This document shows, in pieces, positions 38,501 to 46,534 of a stretch of DNA of 64,000 nt (the first letter of the stretch is position 1; each line of letters opens with the position of its first letter). The notes below the pieces were generated by a model. It was given only the letters and a program-made list of their open reading frames with translations. It was not told where the DNA came from and made no database searches. The position numbers and the translations under genes were made by a program. The stretch comes from Sulfitobacter sp. D7 (lineage in GTDB: Bacteria > Pseudomonadota > Alphaproteobacteria > Rhodobacterales > Rhodobacteraceae): assembly GCF_003611275.1 (NCBI RefSeq), contig NZ_CP020694.1, positions 1-64,000 of the forward strand, read 5' to 3'.

Positions 38501-41425
38501 ACAACCTTCGCCAAATCCGCAGTGCGAAAGCTGCTGCAGACCTACGCTACAGGTGGCAAGGCTGATCCGAGTAACGACATTGCCGGTCTCGACGCCTTGC
38601 GGCGGATCAACGGCGACATCGAGACCATTGCATTGTCCAGCTGTCCCGCTTTCGAAAAGGCCGCAACCGACGCCACCCGTTTGGCCCAGTTGATCGGTGA
38701 GGCGCAGCAATTCAGAGCGGTGACCGACCCGCTGTCGTCAAAGGTCTCGGATCACTCACGATGGGCTCAAGTCAAACTCACACTGGCACGCCGCGAGACT
38801 GGCGACCTACGGACCGCCCTGGATGGCTTCAGTAGGCTTCATAAGCATTGGATCGCTCAGGCGGATGCCTTCCAGCAAGTAGCAGGCACCGACCCGACAA
38901 CGCATTCATTTGATGACCTCACCCAGCTGCTTGATCAAACGTTGAAGAACCGCGAGGCGTTGGAGGACTGGACGCGTTGGATCAACGTCCGCAATCAAGC
39001 TTGCGGTGCAGGATTGACCTCTCTGGTCGAAACTGTTGAAGCCCGAACTTTGACTGGTGCCGTCGAAGAAGCTTTCACTACGGCCTACGCCCAGTGGTGG
39101 CTGCCGCAAGCCATGGACGCAGAAGCAGTGCTGCGGGGCTTTTCCCATTGGTCCCATGAGGACGCAATCAACAAGTTCCGCGCCCTCGACGATCGTGCTA
39201 CTGAGATAGCAGCAGGGCAAGTCCTTCACCGCATCCGGCATGGTTTACCCGCTCGCGATGGCGTGGCTCGTAAATCCGAGCTGGGGACCCTGCGCCACCA
39301 GCTCGGCCTGCAACGCCCCAGTATGCCGATCCGATTCTTGGTTTCAGAAATGCCTGATACCTTCACCAAACTCGCACCATGTGTGCTGATGTCGCCGTTG
39401 TCTGTCGCGCAATACCTGCCTGCGGGGCAAGCTGCCTTTGACGTCGTAATCTTCGACGAAGCGTCTCAGATCACAACTTGGGACGCGATTGGCGCCATAG
39501 CACGAGGCCGGCAAGCCATTATCGTTGGCGACCCCAAGCAGCTGCCCCCCACCAACTTCTTTGGTCGCAACGATGACCCCGAAGAGGATCTGCCAGAAAG
39601 CGAAAAAGACCTCGCTTCGATTCTTGACGAGGTGTCGGCTGCGGGTATCCCGACCCAGCAACTTGACTGGCACTACAGGAGCAGGGATGAATCACTGATC
39701 GCATTCTCCAACTGGCATTACTATGGCGGGAGACTGGTGACCTTTCCGTCACCAGCCACGGAATCCCAAGCAGTAAAGCTGCACCAGATAAATGGCACTT
39801 ATGCCCGTGGCATGGGACGCACTAACGAGGACGAGGCCCGAGCCATATCCCGTATGGTTGTGCGCCGGTTGACAGAATGGCTCATGTTGCCTGAAGAAGA
39901 GCGCCTCACGCTTGGCGTCATCACCTTTAACGGTGAGCAACAAGGGCTGATCCTCGACCTGCTGGATGAGGAGCGCCGCAAGAACCCCGAACTGGAATGG
40001 TTCTTTGAAGACGATCGCGAAGAACCCGTCATCGTTAAAAATCTGGAAAACATCCAAGGGGACGAACGCGACATCATGCTGTTCTCGATCACCTTCGGTC
40101 CGGATCACGCAGGTAAGCTTTCGATGGCATTTGGTGCTCTCAATAGCGATGGTGGGGAGAAGCGGCTGAACGTAGCTATTACCCGCGCCCGGCAGGAGTT
40201 GCACATCTTTGCCTCGGTTCGTGCGGATCAGATCGATTTGACCCGCACAAAGGCCCTTGGCGTAAAGCACCTTAAGGGTTTCCTGGACTTCGCGGCGCGT
40301 GGGCCAGTTGCACTTCCTTCGCAAGACGATGGTTCGCTCGGCCCTGTGGAGAACGTCTTTGAGGCGGCCATCAAAGCGGCCATCGAGGCGAAAGGTTGGG
40401 AACTACGACCGCAAATTGGGGTCTCCGGCTTCCGTATCGACTTGGGCGTCGTGCATCCTGATCATGCGGGCGTCTACCTTGCAGGGGTCGAATGCGATGG
40501 GGCGACCTATCACGGGTCTGCCACGGCCAGAGACCGGGATAAAGTACGACAAGCCGTTCTGGAAAACCTCGGCTGGACGATTTTGCGTATCTGGTCGACT
40601 GATTGGTTCAAGAACCCAAAGGCCGTTGTGGAGCGTATCCATGACACGCTTACGACCCATCTGGACGACGACCGGGCAAGGCGGGCGGAAGAAGATGCCA
40701 CCCGAGTTACTTCATTTGGTGAGGAACTGCCGACCGACGACATCGAAACTGTCGAACAAAATAATGCAACTGAAACCGTGACAGCTCCGGTGAAACTGGA
40801 GCAAGTGCCTGATCCAATAACGGATCTACTTGAACCTCGCGAAGAGCCTCTTGTTGCAGACGTTAACCAGCCAGAACATGTTTCAATAGAAGCTGTCGCT
40901 ACCGAAGAAGTCGGAGATCCAACCCCCGATCCGGAGCAATTCTACGATGTGGCCTACATCCCGCGCCTTGCACGTCTCATAGAGGATGTCGTCGAAAAGG
41001 AAGGGCCACTTCCAGTGACTCTCCTTTCCCGGCGCGTCGCTCAAAAACATGGATGGCAACGTACCGGGCGACGTATCGTTGAGCAGGTGCGCGCGGCCTT
41101 GGCGCGCATCGATGTCCACAATGCGGATGGCATCGATTTCGCATGGAGCAAGGGAAGTCACTCAAATCGTGTGCCGTTCCAGACTGACCTCAATCGCAAT
41201 ATCCGCGACATCTCGCGCGCAGAATTTGCCTGGCTTTATGATGCCAATGCAACGACGCTTGAACAAAGCGACGACCCCGCTCGCGATTTATCGCGTCTGG
41301 CAGGCTTGCAGCGTTTGACAGCCGACAGTCGAAGCTATCTTGAAGCCTGCCTCGAATGGCGGAAGGAATCTACTTCGAAGCCAGTCGCGGACGCTCCACA
41401 GGAAAATCGAGATTGCGATCCGTAG
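35516..41425 (+). CDS. giant DUF4011 - SF1 helicase - Vsr-like nuclease - DUF3320 protein
   Basis: This 1969-residue protein has, in order: an Ig-like N-terminal domain (about 20-130); a transglutaminase-like fold with Cys231 (ATCLDSS) and His257 (SEGHAWAGVWL); DUF4011 around 385-600 (WQRKLLDLSLRNRLLNF at 390); a superfamily-1 helicase split by a long insert, with Walker A GPPGTGKS at 698-705, Walker B FDEAS at 1313, VGDPKQLPPT, and motif VI LNVAITRARQ at 1551; a Vsr-like nuclease (RIDLG at 1640, VECDGATYH at 1658); and DUF3320 near 1810-1930. The ATG at 35516 follows AAGAG; a GTG at 35480 is possible. This architecture is known from bacterial conflict loci; a role against foreign DNA is inference. 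Confidence 0.85.
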   Translation: MSEIIDPISTAEEDQNLTVTFSTAEKINFSSAQNGVSILRKIKLINGTDAPLKNLSIKIESTPSVIKPKTWTLDRLGPGEERKLSDLETPLNDALLSGLNEAEFGQLKLTVSADDTELFREDRRIEMLARDEWGGIGDMAHLLAAYVSPNDAVVAAILKEAGRLLERGGQSGAIDGYQSKDPRRVWMLVGAIWSATTALGLTYAYPPASFETRGQKVRSPARVKSEGLATCLDSSLLLAACFEAAGLNSVVLFSEGHAWAGVWLTERDFGQVTEPDVMTVRKAIDAREFITMETTLLTKRPTIGLEQAVSVGRDLTAERNEHTFQLTVDVRRARVARIRPLASHSTETNPEAEQIEAAPPALPKPLAFDFLPGDLVDEEPKTPQDRISRWQRKLLDLSLRNRLLNFRDTKQTIPFVCPDVSSLEDQLADGKKFKALALKDEDPVGQRDLLNKEEPKLLEEVARDAFAKGQLAVPLTGKDTNNRLLGLFRKAKSDMQEGGTNTLFLAAGFLRWKKTDTDTRSYRAPLLLIPVKVSRRSAQSEFIIEHHEDDVRLNATLLEFLKRDFDLHIPELEGELPRDESGYDLPLIFEIMRRKVRDVAGFEVVEELAMSTFSFAKFLMWKDLVERTDSLRNNALVQHLVDNPTEPFLAEGAAALPSAVDVDRRVAPRDMFTPLPADSSQLSAVLAAQDGHNFVLIGPPGTGKSQTIANIISQCLAVGKTVLFVAEKSAALDVVHRRLSAHGLGDAVLELHSNKADRKSVLNQLGRSWDRQGEVSEAEWIRVTDDLSIKRTQLNEYVAALHRKGTQGFSVYEAVGHAARAEVSFELSFDNKDAHDAESYAHLSTLAEAVGRCHQIVQDRPALPLVGAEEWSFGWQTELLSRSENLRKATREVAEHATALTALCGLTEDALNKDRLEELVALSGWPANGSDVSWGLEADLSNAVQESERLAPMLDAYRTASEALSASYPLDRLSTMPLDQMDADWRRAQTKFWPFTTFAKSAVRKLLQTYATGGKADPSNDIAGLDALRRINGDIETIALSSCPAFEKAATDATRLAQLIGEAQQFRAVTDPLSSKVSDHSRWAQVKLTLARRETGDLRTALDGFSRLHKHWIAQADAFQQVAGTDPTTHSFDDLTQLLDQTLKNREALEDWTRWINVRNQACGAGLTSLVETVEARTLTGAVEEAFTTAYAQWWLPQAMDAEAVLRGFSHWSHEDAINKFRALDDRATEIAAGQVLHRIRHGLPARDGVARKSELGTLRHQLGLQRPSMPIRFLVSEMPDTFTKLAPCVLMSPLSVAQYLPAGQAAFDVVIFDEASQITTWDAIGAIARGRQAIIVGDPKQLPPTNFFGRNDDPEEDLPESEKDLASILDEVSAAGIPTQQLDWHYRSRDESLIAFSNWHYYGGRLVTFPSPATESQAVKLHQINGTYARGMGRTNEDEARAISRMVVRRLTEWLMLPEEERLTLGVITFNGEQQGLILDLLDEERRKNPELEWFFEDDREEPVIVKNLENIQGDERDIMLFSITFGPDHAGKLSMAFGALNSDGGEKRLNVAITRARQELHIFASVRADQIDLTRTKALGVKHLKGFLDFAARGPVALPSQDDGSLGPVENVFEAAIKAAIEAKGWELRPQIGVSGFRIDLGVVHPDHAGVYLAGVECDGATYHGSATARDRDKVRQAVLENLGWTILRIWSTDWFKNPKAVVERIHDTLTTHLDDDRARRAEEDATRVTSFGEELPTDDIETVEQNNATETVTAPVKLEQVPDPITDLLEPREEPLVADVNQPEHVSIEAVATEEVGDPTPDPEQFYDVAYIPRLARLIEDVVEKEGPLPVTLLSRRVAQKHGWQRTGRRIVEQVRAALARIDVHNADGIDFAWSKGSHSNRVPFQTDLNRNIRDISRAEFAWLYDANATTLEQSDDPARDLSRLAGLQRLTADSRSYLEACLEWRKESTSKPVADAPQENRDCDP

Positions 41426-41543
41426 TTCTTCAGAGCGGAGGCATTCAAGAGGTACAGCCAATTGCAAGGTTATGCCGGACGCATGAGCGACAGAGACCTC
41501 CCACTGTCCCTTGCGGCGCTTAATGTGATCGCTGCTCCTGCGT

Positions 41544-41577
41544 AGTTACAGACAATTTTTCGGATTTGTCTGTAACT
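41544..41577. repeat. perfect 12-base inverted repeat after the helicase gene
   Basis: AGTTACAGACAA (41544-41555) faces TTGTCTGTAACT (41566-41577) across TTTTTCGGAT. The inner halves read ...ACAGACA and TGTCTGT..., the form of two transposon ends (TGT/ACA) meeting head to head, but no second copy of TGTCTGTAACT was found elsewhere in the window. No T tract follows, so it is not an ordinary terminator. Confidence 0.5.
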
Positions 41578-41666
41578 GAAACTGCGCGTCAAATGTCCGC
41601 CAAGCATAGTTTCTTGAAATACGACCTGATGGCTTGCATATGCGATATCTTCAGTATTTCGCCCGA

Positions 41667-41707
41667 TATACCGGTATAGTGGGTAAAATAATGTCGCTAT
41701 ACCGACA
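41667..41707. repeat. TATACCG motifs and TGTCG/CGACA dyad
   Basis: A perfect palindrome TATACCGGTATA (41667-41678) is followed by TGTCG-CTATAC-CGACA (41692-41707), so the heptamer TATACCG appears three times counting both strands. The terminal TGTCG resembles the start of the candidate end at 27535. It may be a degraded transposon end or a regulatory site. Confidence 0.35.
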
Positions 41708-41781
41708 AAAAAGGAAGCACAAAGCTCAGCCTCGATGCCGTCATACCTCAGGGCCAGCACCTACATTAGCACCAGATATGC

Positions 41782-41923
41782 GCGCAAAGTTATGCGCTCA
41801 AACGGCGCAAAGATATGTGCTCAATTTCATGGCTAAGTCATTGATATATGGTGATCGACGCGCAAAGATACGCGCGCCCCTACAAGGGGGGGAAGTAGGC
41901 AGGCGCAAAGACGCGCTTTCGCT
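41782..41923 (+). repeat. four GCGCAAAG repeats at the right edge of the island
   Basis: Copies begin at 41782 (GCGCAAAGTTATGCGCTC), 41805 (GCGCAAAGATATGTGCTC), 41860 (GCGCAAAGATACGCGC) and 41903 (GCGCAAAGACGCGC). Each can fold as a short GCGC hairpin. An inverted relative lies right after gyrB at 7043-7064. Copies in one orientation at one edge and the opposite at the other are what transposase-binding sites at element ends would show; spacing is irregular (23, 55, 43). Confidence 0.55.
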
Positions 41924-41947
41924 CTGCTCAAATTCTTGAAACGGATA

Positions 41948-41980
41948 TCCGCCGCGTAGCTCAGACAGCTACGCGGCGGA
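41948..41980. terminator. strong bidirectional terminator hairpin downstream of icd
   Basis: TCCGCCGCGTAGCT (41948-41961) pairs perfectly with AGCTACGCGGCGGA (41967-41980) across CAGAC. On the + strand it is followed by TTTGTTTAT. It lies 19 bases past the icd stop on the minus strand and marks the return to core DNA. Confidence 0.75.
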
Positions 41981-41999
41981 TTTGTTTATATCAGGCTAA

Positions 42000-44189
42000 T
42001 TACCCGATGATGCCATTCAGCGTCTCGGAGGGGCGCATCACGCGGGCAGTTTTGTTCGCGTCGGTGTGATAGTAACCACCAAGATCGACAGCAGCACCTT
42101 GGGCCGCCGCAAGCTCAGAGAGGATGTCGGCTTCCTTAGCGGCAAGCTCTTTGGCGATGGGGGCGAACTCTGCGGCGAGCCCTGCGTCATCACCCTGCGC
42201 GGCCACCGCTTCGGCCCAATAGCGCGCGAACCAATAGTGGCTGTCGCGGTTGTCGGGCTCACCCACCTTGCGCGAAGGGGAACGGCCGTGGTCGAGGATG
42301 CCCTGCGTCGCGGTCTCGACCGCTTTGCCCAACACGCGCGCCTTCTCGTTGCCGCGTGCGTCGGCGAGGAACATCAGGCTTTCACCAAGCGCGCAGAACT
42401 CGCCAAGGCTATCCCACCGCAGGTGATTTTCCTCAACCAACTGCTGCACGTGTTTGGGGGCCGAACCGCCCGCGCCGGTTTCAAACAAACCGCCGCCGTT
42501 CATCAGCTTCACGATCGACAGCATCTTGGCAGAGGTCGCCAATTCCAAGATTGGGAAGAGGTCGGTCAGGTAATCGCGCAGCACGTTGCCGGTGATGGCA
42601 ATCGTGTTCTCGCCTTTGGTGATCGTCTCAAGCGAGGCGCGGGTGGCTTCGCGGGGGGCCATGATCTCGAACTTATCGGCCACGCCTTGGGCCTCAAGGA
42701 TCGGCTTCACGTAGGAGATCAGTTCGGCGTCATGGGCGCGGCTTTCGTCCAGCCAGAAGATCGCCCGGCAGCCTTCGGCCTTTTGACGCGAGATGGCGAG
42801 GTTCACCCAATCCTCAATCGGTGCCTTGCGCGCGGAGGAAGAGCGCCAAATATCACCAGCGTCGACCTTGTGCTGGTGCAGCACAGTGCCATCGTCGAGG
42901 ATCATCTTGACGGTGCCTGCCTCGGCCAGTTCAAACGTGGTGGGGTGAGAGCCGTATTCCTCGGCCTTTTGCGCCATCAGGCCGATGTTCTGCACCGTGC
43001 CTGCGGTTGCCGGATCAAGCTTGCCGTTCTCTTTGAAGAAGTTGATCGCCTCGTCGTAAACCGGCGCATAGGAGTTGTCGGGGATCACGCAGTTGGCGTC
43101 GTGTTCCTTGCCGTCCGGGCCCCAGCCTTTGCCGCCAGCGCGGATCAGCGCGGGCATCGAGGCGTCGATGATCACATCGGAGGACACATGCAGGTTGGTG
43201 ATGCCCTTGTCGGAATCGACCATATACATCGGCGGACGGTCTTCCATGCAGGCGTCGATGTCGGCCATGATCTCCGTCTCGCCTTTCACGCGCTCCAGCA
43301 GGTCGCCAAGGCCGGAATTGGGGTTCACACCCAGTTCCTTGAGCTTTTGCCCATGCTTTTCAAACACCGGTGCAAGGTAGGCTTTGACCGCGTGGCCGAA
43401 CAGGATCGGGTCAGAGACCTTCATCATCGTGGCCTTGAGGTGCAGCGAGAAGAGAATGCCGTCTTCTTTGGTTTTCTCGATCTGGGTGTTGAGGAAGTCC
43501 TTGAGTGCCGCGGCGCTCATGAAGGTCGCATCGACCACGGTGCCCGCAGGATACTCAAGCCCGTCTTTCAGAACCGTCTCACCATCCGCGGTTTCCAGCA
43601 CGATCTTTGCGCCGCTCGCGGCATCGAGCGTGGCGGAAACTTCGTTGGAGAAGAAATCATTGCCGGACATCGACGATACATGCGTCTTGCTGTCCGACTG
43701 CCAGTCGCCCATGCGGTGCGGGTTGGACTGGGCAAAGCTTTTGACGGCCTTGGCCGCGCGGCGATCAGAGTTGCCTTCGCGCAGGACCGGGTTCACAGCC
43801 GACCCTTTGATGCCATCATATTTGGCGCGCACGGCCTTTTCTTCGTCCGTGCTGGGTTCTTCTGGGTAGTCGGGCAGCGCATAGCCTTGGGCCTGAAGCT
43901 CTTTGATCGCCGCGACCAACTGCGGCACGGAGGCAGAGATGTTCGGCAGCTTGATGACATTCGCTTCGGGCGTCTTTACCAGACGGCCCAGTTCCGCCAG
44001 ATCGTCCGACTGGCGCTGCGCCTCGGTCAGATGCTCGGGGAAGGTCGCAAGGATACGGCCCGCAAGGCTGATGTCTTTCGTGCCGACGCTCACACCAGCG
44101 GCTTCGGCGAATTTCTTGATGATTGGCAACAGCGACGCAGAGGCCAGCTCCGGCGCTTCGTCAACTTTGGTGTAGATGATATCGGACAT
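42000..44189 (-). CDS. icd: monomeric NADP-dependent isocitrate dehydrogenase
   Basis: The enzyme oxidises isocitrate to 2-oxoglutarate and CO2 in the TCA cycle, producing NADPH. At 729 residues it is the large monomeric type rather than the roughly 400-residue homodimer. Family stretches include [19 protein letters not shown], the [20 protein letters not shown] segment, [10 protein letters not shown] and the [17 protein letters not shown] region. The ATG at 44189 follows GGAG five bases upstream; the in-frame codon at 44210 lies before it and is rejected. It is transcribed toward the island and ends in a strong hairpin. Confidence 0.96.
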   Translation of the reverse strand: MSDIIYTKVDEAPELASASLLPIIKKFAEAAGVSVGTKDISLAGRILATFPEHLTEAQRQSDDLAELGRLVKTPEANVIKLPNISASVPQLVAAIKELQAQGYALPDYPEEPSTDEEKAVRAKYDGIKGSAVNPVLREGNSDRRAAKAVKSFAQSNPHRMGDWQSDSKTHVSSMSGNDFFSNEVSATLDAASGAKIVLETADGETVLKDGLEYPAGTVVDATFMSAAALKDFLNTQIEKTKEDGILFSLHLKATMMKVSDPILFGHAVKAYLAPVFEKHGQKLKELGVNPNSGLGDLLERVKGETEIMADIDACMEDRPPMYMVDSDKGITNLHVSSDVIIDASMPALIRAGGKGWGPDGKEHDANCVIPDNSYAPVYDEAINFFKENGKLDPATAGTVQNIGLMAQKAEEYGSHPTTFELAEAGTVKMILDDGTVLHQHKVDAGDIWRSSSARKAPIEDWVNLAISRQKAEGCRAIFWLDESRAHDAELISYVKPILEAQGVADKFEIMAPREATRASLETITKGENTIAITGNVLRDYLTDLFPILELATSAKMLSIVKLMNGGGLFETGAGGSAPKHVQQLVEENHLRWDSLGEFCALGESLMFLADARGNEKARVLGKAVETATQGILDHGRSPSRKVGEPDNRDSHYWFARYWAEAVAAQGDDAGLAAEFAPIAKELAAKEADILSELAAAQGAAVDLGGYYHTDANKTARVMRPSETLNGIIG

Positions 44190-44252
44190 GATTGCTCCAA
44201 ATTGCTGCATTTGGTGCCCTGATAGCGGAAGAGGCGGCGAAGGTCGACGGTA

Positions 44253-44269
44253 TACCGCAGTATGCGGTA
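44253..44269. promoter_or_regulatory. dyad upstream of icd
   Basis: TACCGCA-GTA-TGCGGTA is a perfect 17-base dyad centred 72 bases upstream of the icd start codon, in the 172-base spacer between the icd start and the 3' end of the YczE-type gene. It could be an operator for icd or the end of the upstream transcript. Confidence 0.35.
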
Positions 44270-44361
44270 GGGTCGTTTCGGGAAAATATGCGGAACTAGC
44301 GGATTTCAGCCTTTCGGCATGCTTCGATGGAGCGCATCCCCCCGGGTCCCGCGCCTGAGTC

Positions 44362-45018
44362 TCAGCGGGTCACGCTGCGCGTTTGCAGAATCTGCATCCC
44401 GATGGCCATGGCCGGACCGATGCCGACCGCGAAAAGCAGCGTGCCAAGGCCCAGCGTCCCGCCCAAGGCCCAGCCAATCGCCACGACCGATAATTCGATG
44501 CTCATGCGGACAAGGGCGATGGGTTTGCCCGTCACCCGCTGCAGCCCCGTCATCAGCCCATCGCGCGGGCCGGGGCCGAGGTTGGCCACAAGATAGATCG
44601 CGCCGCCAAAGCCGGTCACAAAGACGCCGGTCAGCGCCAGCATTACATTGGCCAGATAGCTGTCAAACCGCGGCAGGATCGGCAACGCATATTCCAACAC
44701 CAGTGCTACGATCACCGCGTTCAGAATGGTGCCGATGCCCGGCGTCTGGCGCAGCGGGATCCAAAGCAGCAGCACCGTGGCGCTGATAAGGAACGTGGCA
44801 AGCCCAAGGCTCCAACCCGTGATGTTGGTCACCCCTTCGGCAAAGACGGTCCAAGGGCTGACACCGACGCCTGCATTGACCAAAAGCGCCTCGCCCAAGC
44901 CGAACATGACCAGCCCGAGGATCAGAAACACCATCGAGGCAAAGGGCGGCTTAAGGGTGAACGCCTTGGGCGAACTCCAGCGCAATGTCGGGACAGAGGT
45001 GACAGACAGGAAACTCAC
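44362..45018 (-). CDS. YczE/YitT-type integral membrane protein
   Basis: The 218-residue protein has five or so membrane helices and the family stretches [28 protein letters not shown] and [16 protein letters not shown]. YczE-type proteins are inner-membrane proteins of unclear transport function, often next to PdxR or MarR-type regulators; none is adjacent here. It is transcribed toward icd, with a dyad (45038-45056) about 20 bases before its start. Confidence 0.85.
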   Translation of the reverse strand: MSFLSVTSVPTLRWSSPKAFTLKPPFASMVFLILGLVMFGLGEALLVNAGVGVSPWTVFAEGVTNITGWSLGLATFLISATVLLLWIPLRQTPGIGTILNAVIVALVLEYALPILPRFDSYLANVMLALTGVFVTGFGGAIYLVANLGPGPRDGLMTGLQRVTGKPIALVRMSIELSVVAIGWALGGTLGLGTLLFAVGIGPAMAIGMQILQTRSVTR

Positions 45019-45037
45019 GGGCGGCGCGACCTTTGGC

Positions 45038-45056
45038 GATGCATTCAGGATGCATC
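45038..45056. promoter_or_regulatory. dyad upstream of the YczE-type gene
   Basis: GATGCAT-TCAGG-ATGCATC is a perfect seven-base inverted repeat 19 bases ahead of the YczE-type start codon, between it and the end of the sulfotransferase gene. The position suits a repressor site, but no regulator is adjacent. Confidence 0.3.
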
Positions 45057-45103
45057 CTTGTTCCAGTTTACGCCAAACCCGGCAAGGTCAATCCACCGCC
45101 AAC

Positions 45104-46531
45104 TCAGCGCCAGCGGGTGAAGCCGAAAGTCATGTAATCTTTTTGATAGGCATCCGCCGTCAGCGTCTCGATCTCATCGTCATAGATATCGGCCAGCGTG
45201 AAAGGACCGGGTTCCGCCGCCGCAGGCACGGCGGGGGTGGTCACATGGCCTTGGCCCGCGGCCAAAGCGGGCAGTTCACTGGCCAGATCCTCTTCGCGGA
45301 TGATGCGATCCGGCAGGCAGAACTCTCCGAACCCCGCGATGGCTTGGGCCTGAGAGCACCATGCCGCATCCACCCGGATCGACGTCTGACCGGCCAAATT
45401 GCCTTTGAGAAATTTCAGAAAGGCGACAAAGGCGGTGCGATGCGCATCCCGGTCATAGCCAGCATCGGGGCCATCTTTCGGCAGCGGCATCTTGTAGCGG
45501 CGCATCAGCGTGTTGCGCAATTGGCGATAGCTGCCCTCGCCCGTGGTCAGGATGTGGCGGCAAAAAGCATCATGCGCCCGTCGGGCGGGATGGCGCAGCA
45601 CGGTGAAGCCACGATGCCCCGGCGTTTTGCGCTTCCACTGACGCAGTTCTTTTTGCGACATCTTATCGCGCAGCGCCTCGCGCGGGACACCATCAAGGGC
45701 GGCCAGCCAATCCAACACCTGATCCTGCGGCCCGGATTTGATCGGCAGATAGATCAACCCGCTGGTCGCCGCCGCCACGTAGGAGGGCACATTCGGCCCG
45801 CGCCGCGGCTCGAAATTGGGGGTGCGGGTCAGATCGAAACGGTCCAACCGCGCCAGCGCCTCTAGCATCTCGTCATAGTTGCTGACCTTGGCCGAGATCG
45901 GGCTGGGGTTCTGCTTTTTAAGGTTTTTGTCCAGCGCCTCCAACTGATCATCCACACCGAGGTAGCGCGCAAGACCGTTCATCACCTCAACGCTTTGCAG
46001 GTCTTCGTATGCCACGTAAAACGCCGTTTGGCCCGAAGTCTGCAAGCGGTTCAGCAGCGTGATCTGAAAGCGCTGCAAGGCGTCCAGATGTGTGCTGAAC
46101 TCATCGGCGTCAAAGACCGCCTGCGCCACCTTCTGCGCCTTCATATCGGTCAGTTTCCACTGCCCGGTCGCCTGCGCGATCTTCCAACTGACGTAGCTGT
46201 CGACCGGATTGCGGGTCAGCACGATTTTCGCGCAGCGGTGATCCTTGAGGATGGTCTCGAATACGCGCGGATCATGATCGTGGAAATAGCGAAAGCCGCC
46301 CAAGGCATCCTGTTGCCCCCGGATCGCCGCCAGCAACTTTTTAGGGTTTTCGTCCCGCGTGGCCTGATCGACCCCTAAGATCGGCTCGCTTTTGGGATAG
46401 CCCATGAAGAAAGGGTTAAAGGCCTCTCCATGACAGGCGATCCCCGCGAAAGCGTTTAGGTTCGCCTCCAGAAAATTTGACCCGGTCCGCATCTCGGCGA
46501 AGACCACGAAACTGTCGAATTTGTCGCGCAT
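45104..46531 (-). CDS. sulfotransferase with two sulfotransferase-like halves
   Basis: Sulfotransferases move sulfate from PAPS to an acceptor, releasing PAP. The 475-residue protein has a PAPS 5'-phosphosulfate loop-like EMRTGSNFLE at 13-22 and a 3'-phosphate motif LTRNPVDSYVSW at 105-116 (Stf0-like). A second 3'-phosphate-like motif, FTVLRHPARRAHDAF, at 309-323 sits in the C-terminal half (about 240-475), which lacks a clear 5' loop. It looks like a fusion of two domains, of which only the first appears complete. It is the last gene of a glycan cluster whose cysQ gene would remove the PAP product. Confidence 0.8.
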   Translation of the reverse strand: MRDKFDSFVVFAEMRTGSNFLEANLNAFAGIACHGEAFNPFFMGYPKSEPILGVDQATRDENPKKLLAAIRGQQDALGGFRYFHDHDPRVFETILKDHRCAKIVLTRNPVDSYVSWKIAQATGQWKLTDMKAQKVAQAVFDADEFSTHLDALQRFQITLLNRLQTSGQTAFYVAYEDLQSVEVMNGLARYLGVDDQLEALDKNLKKQNPSPISAKVSNYDEMLEALARLDRFDLTRTPNFEPRRGPNVPSYVAAATSGLIYLPIKSGPQDQVLDWLAALDGVPREALRDKMSQKELRQWKRKTPGHRGFTVLRHPARRAHDAFCRHILTTGEGSYRQLRNTLMRRYKMPLPKDGPDAGYDRDAHRTAFVAFLKFLKGNLAGQTSIRVDAAWCSQAQAIAGFGEFCLPDRIIREEDLASELPALAAGQGHVTTPAVPAAAEPGPFTLADIYDDEIETLTADAYQKDYMTFGFTRWR

Positions 46532-46534
46532 GGG

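Noticed and set aside
41544..41577. ordinary intrinsic terminator of the helicase gene
   Set aside because: The T run is in the loop, not after the stem, so the structure does not fit a rho-independent terminator.
41782..41923. CRISPR array
   Set aside because: The four GCGCAAAG copies are short, diverged and unevenly spaced (23, 55, 43 bases), and no cas genes are present.
42066..44222. 718-codon open frame on the plus strand across icd
   Set aside because: Shadow of icd with low-complexity, His/Gly/Arg-rich translation and no supporting features.
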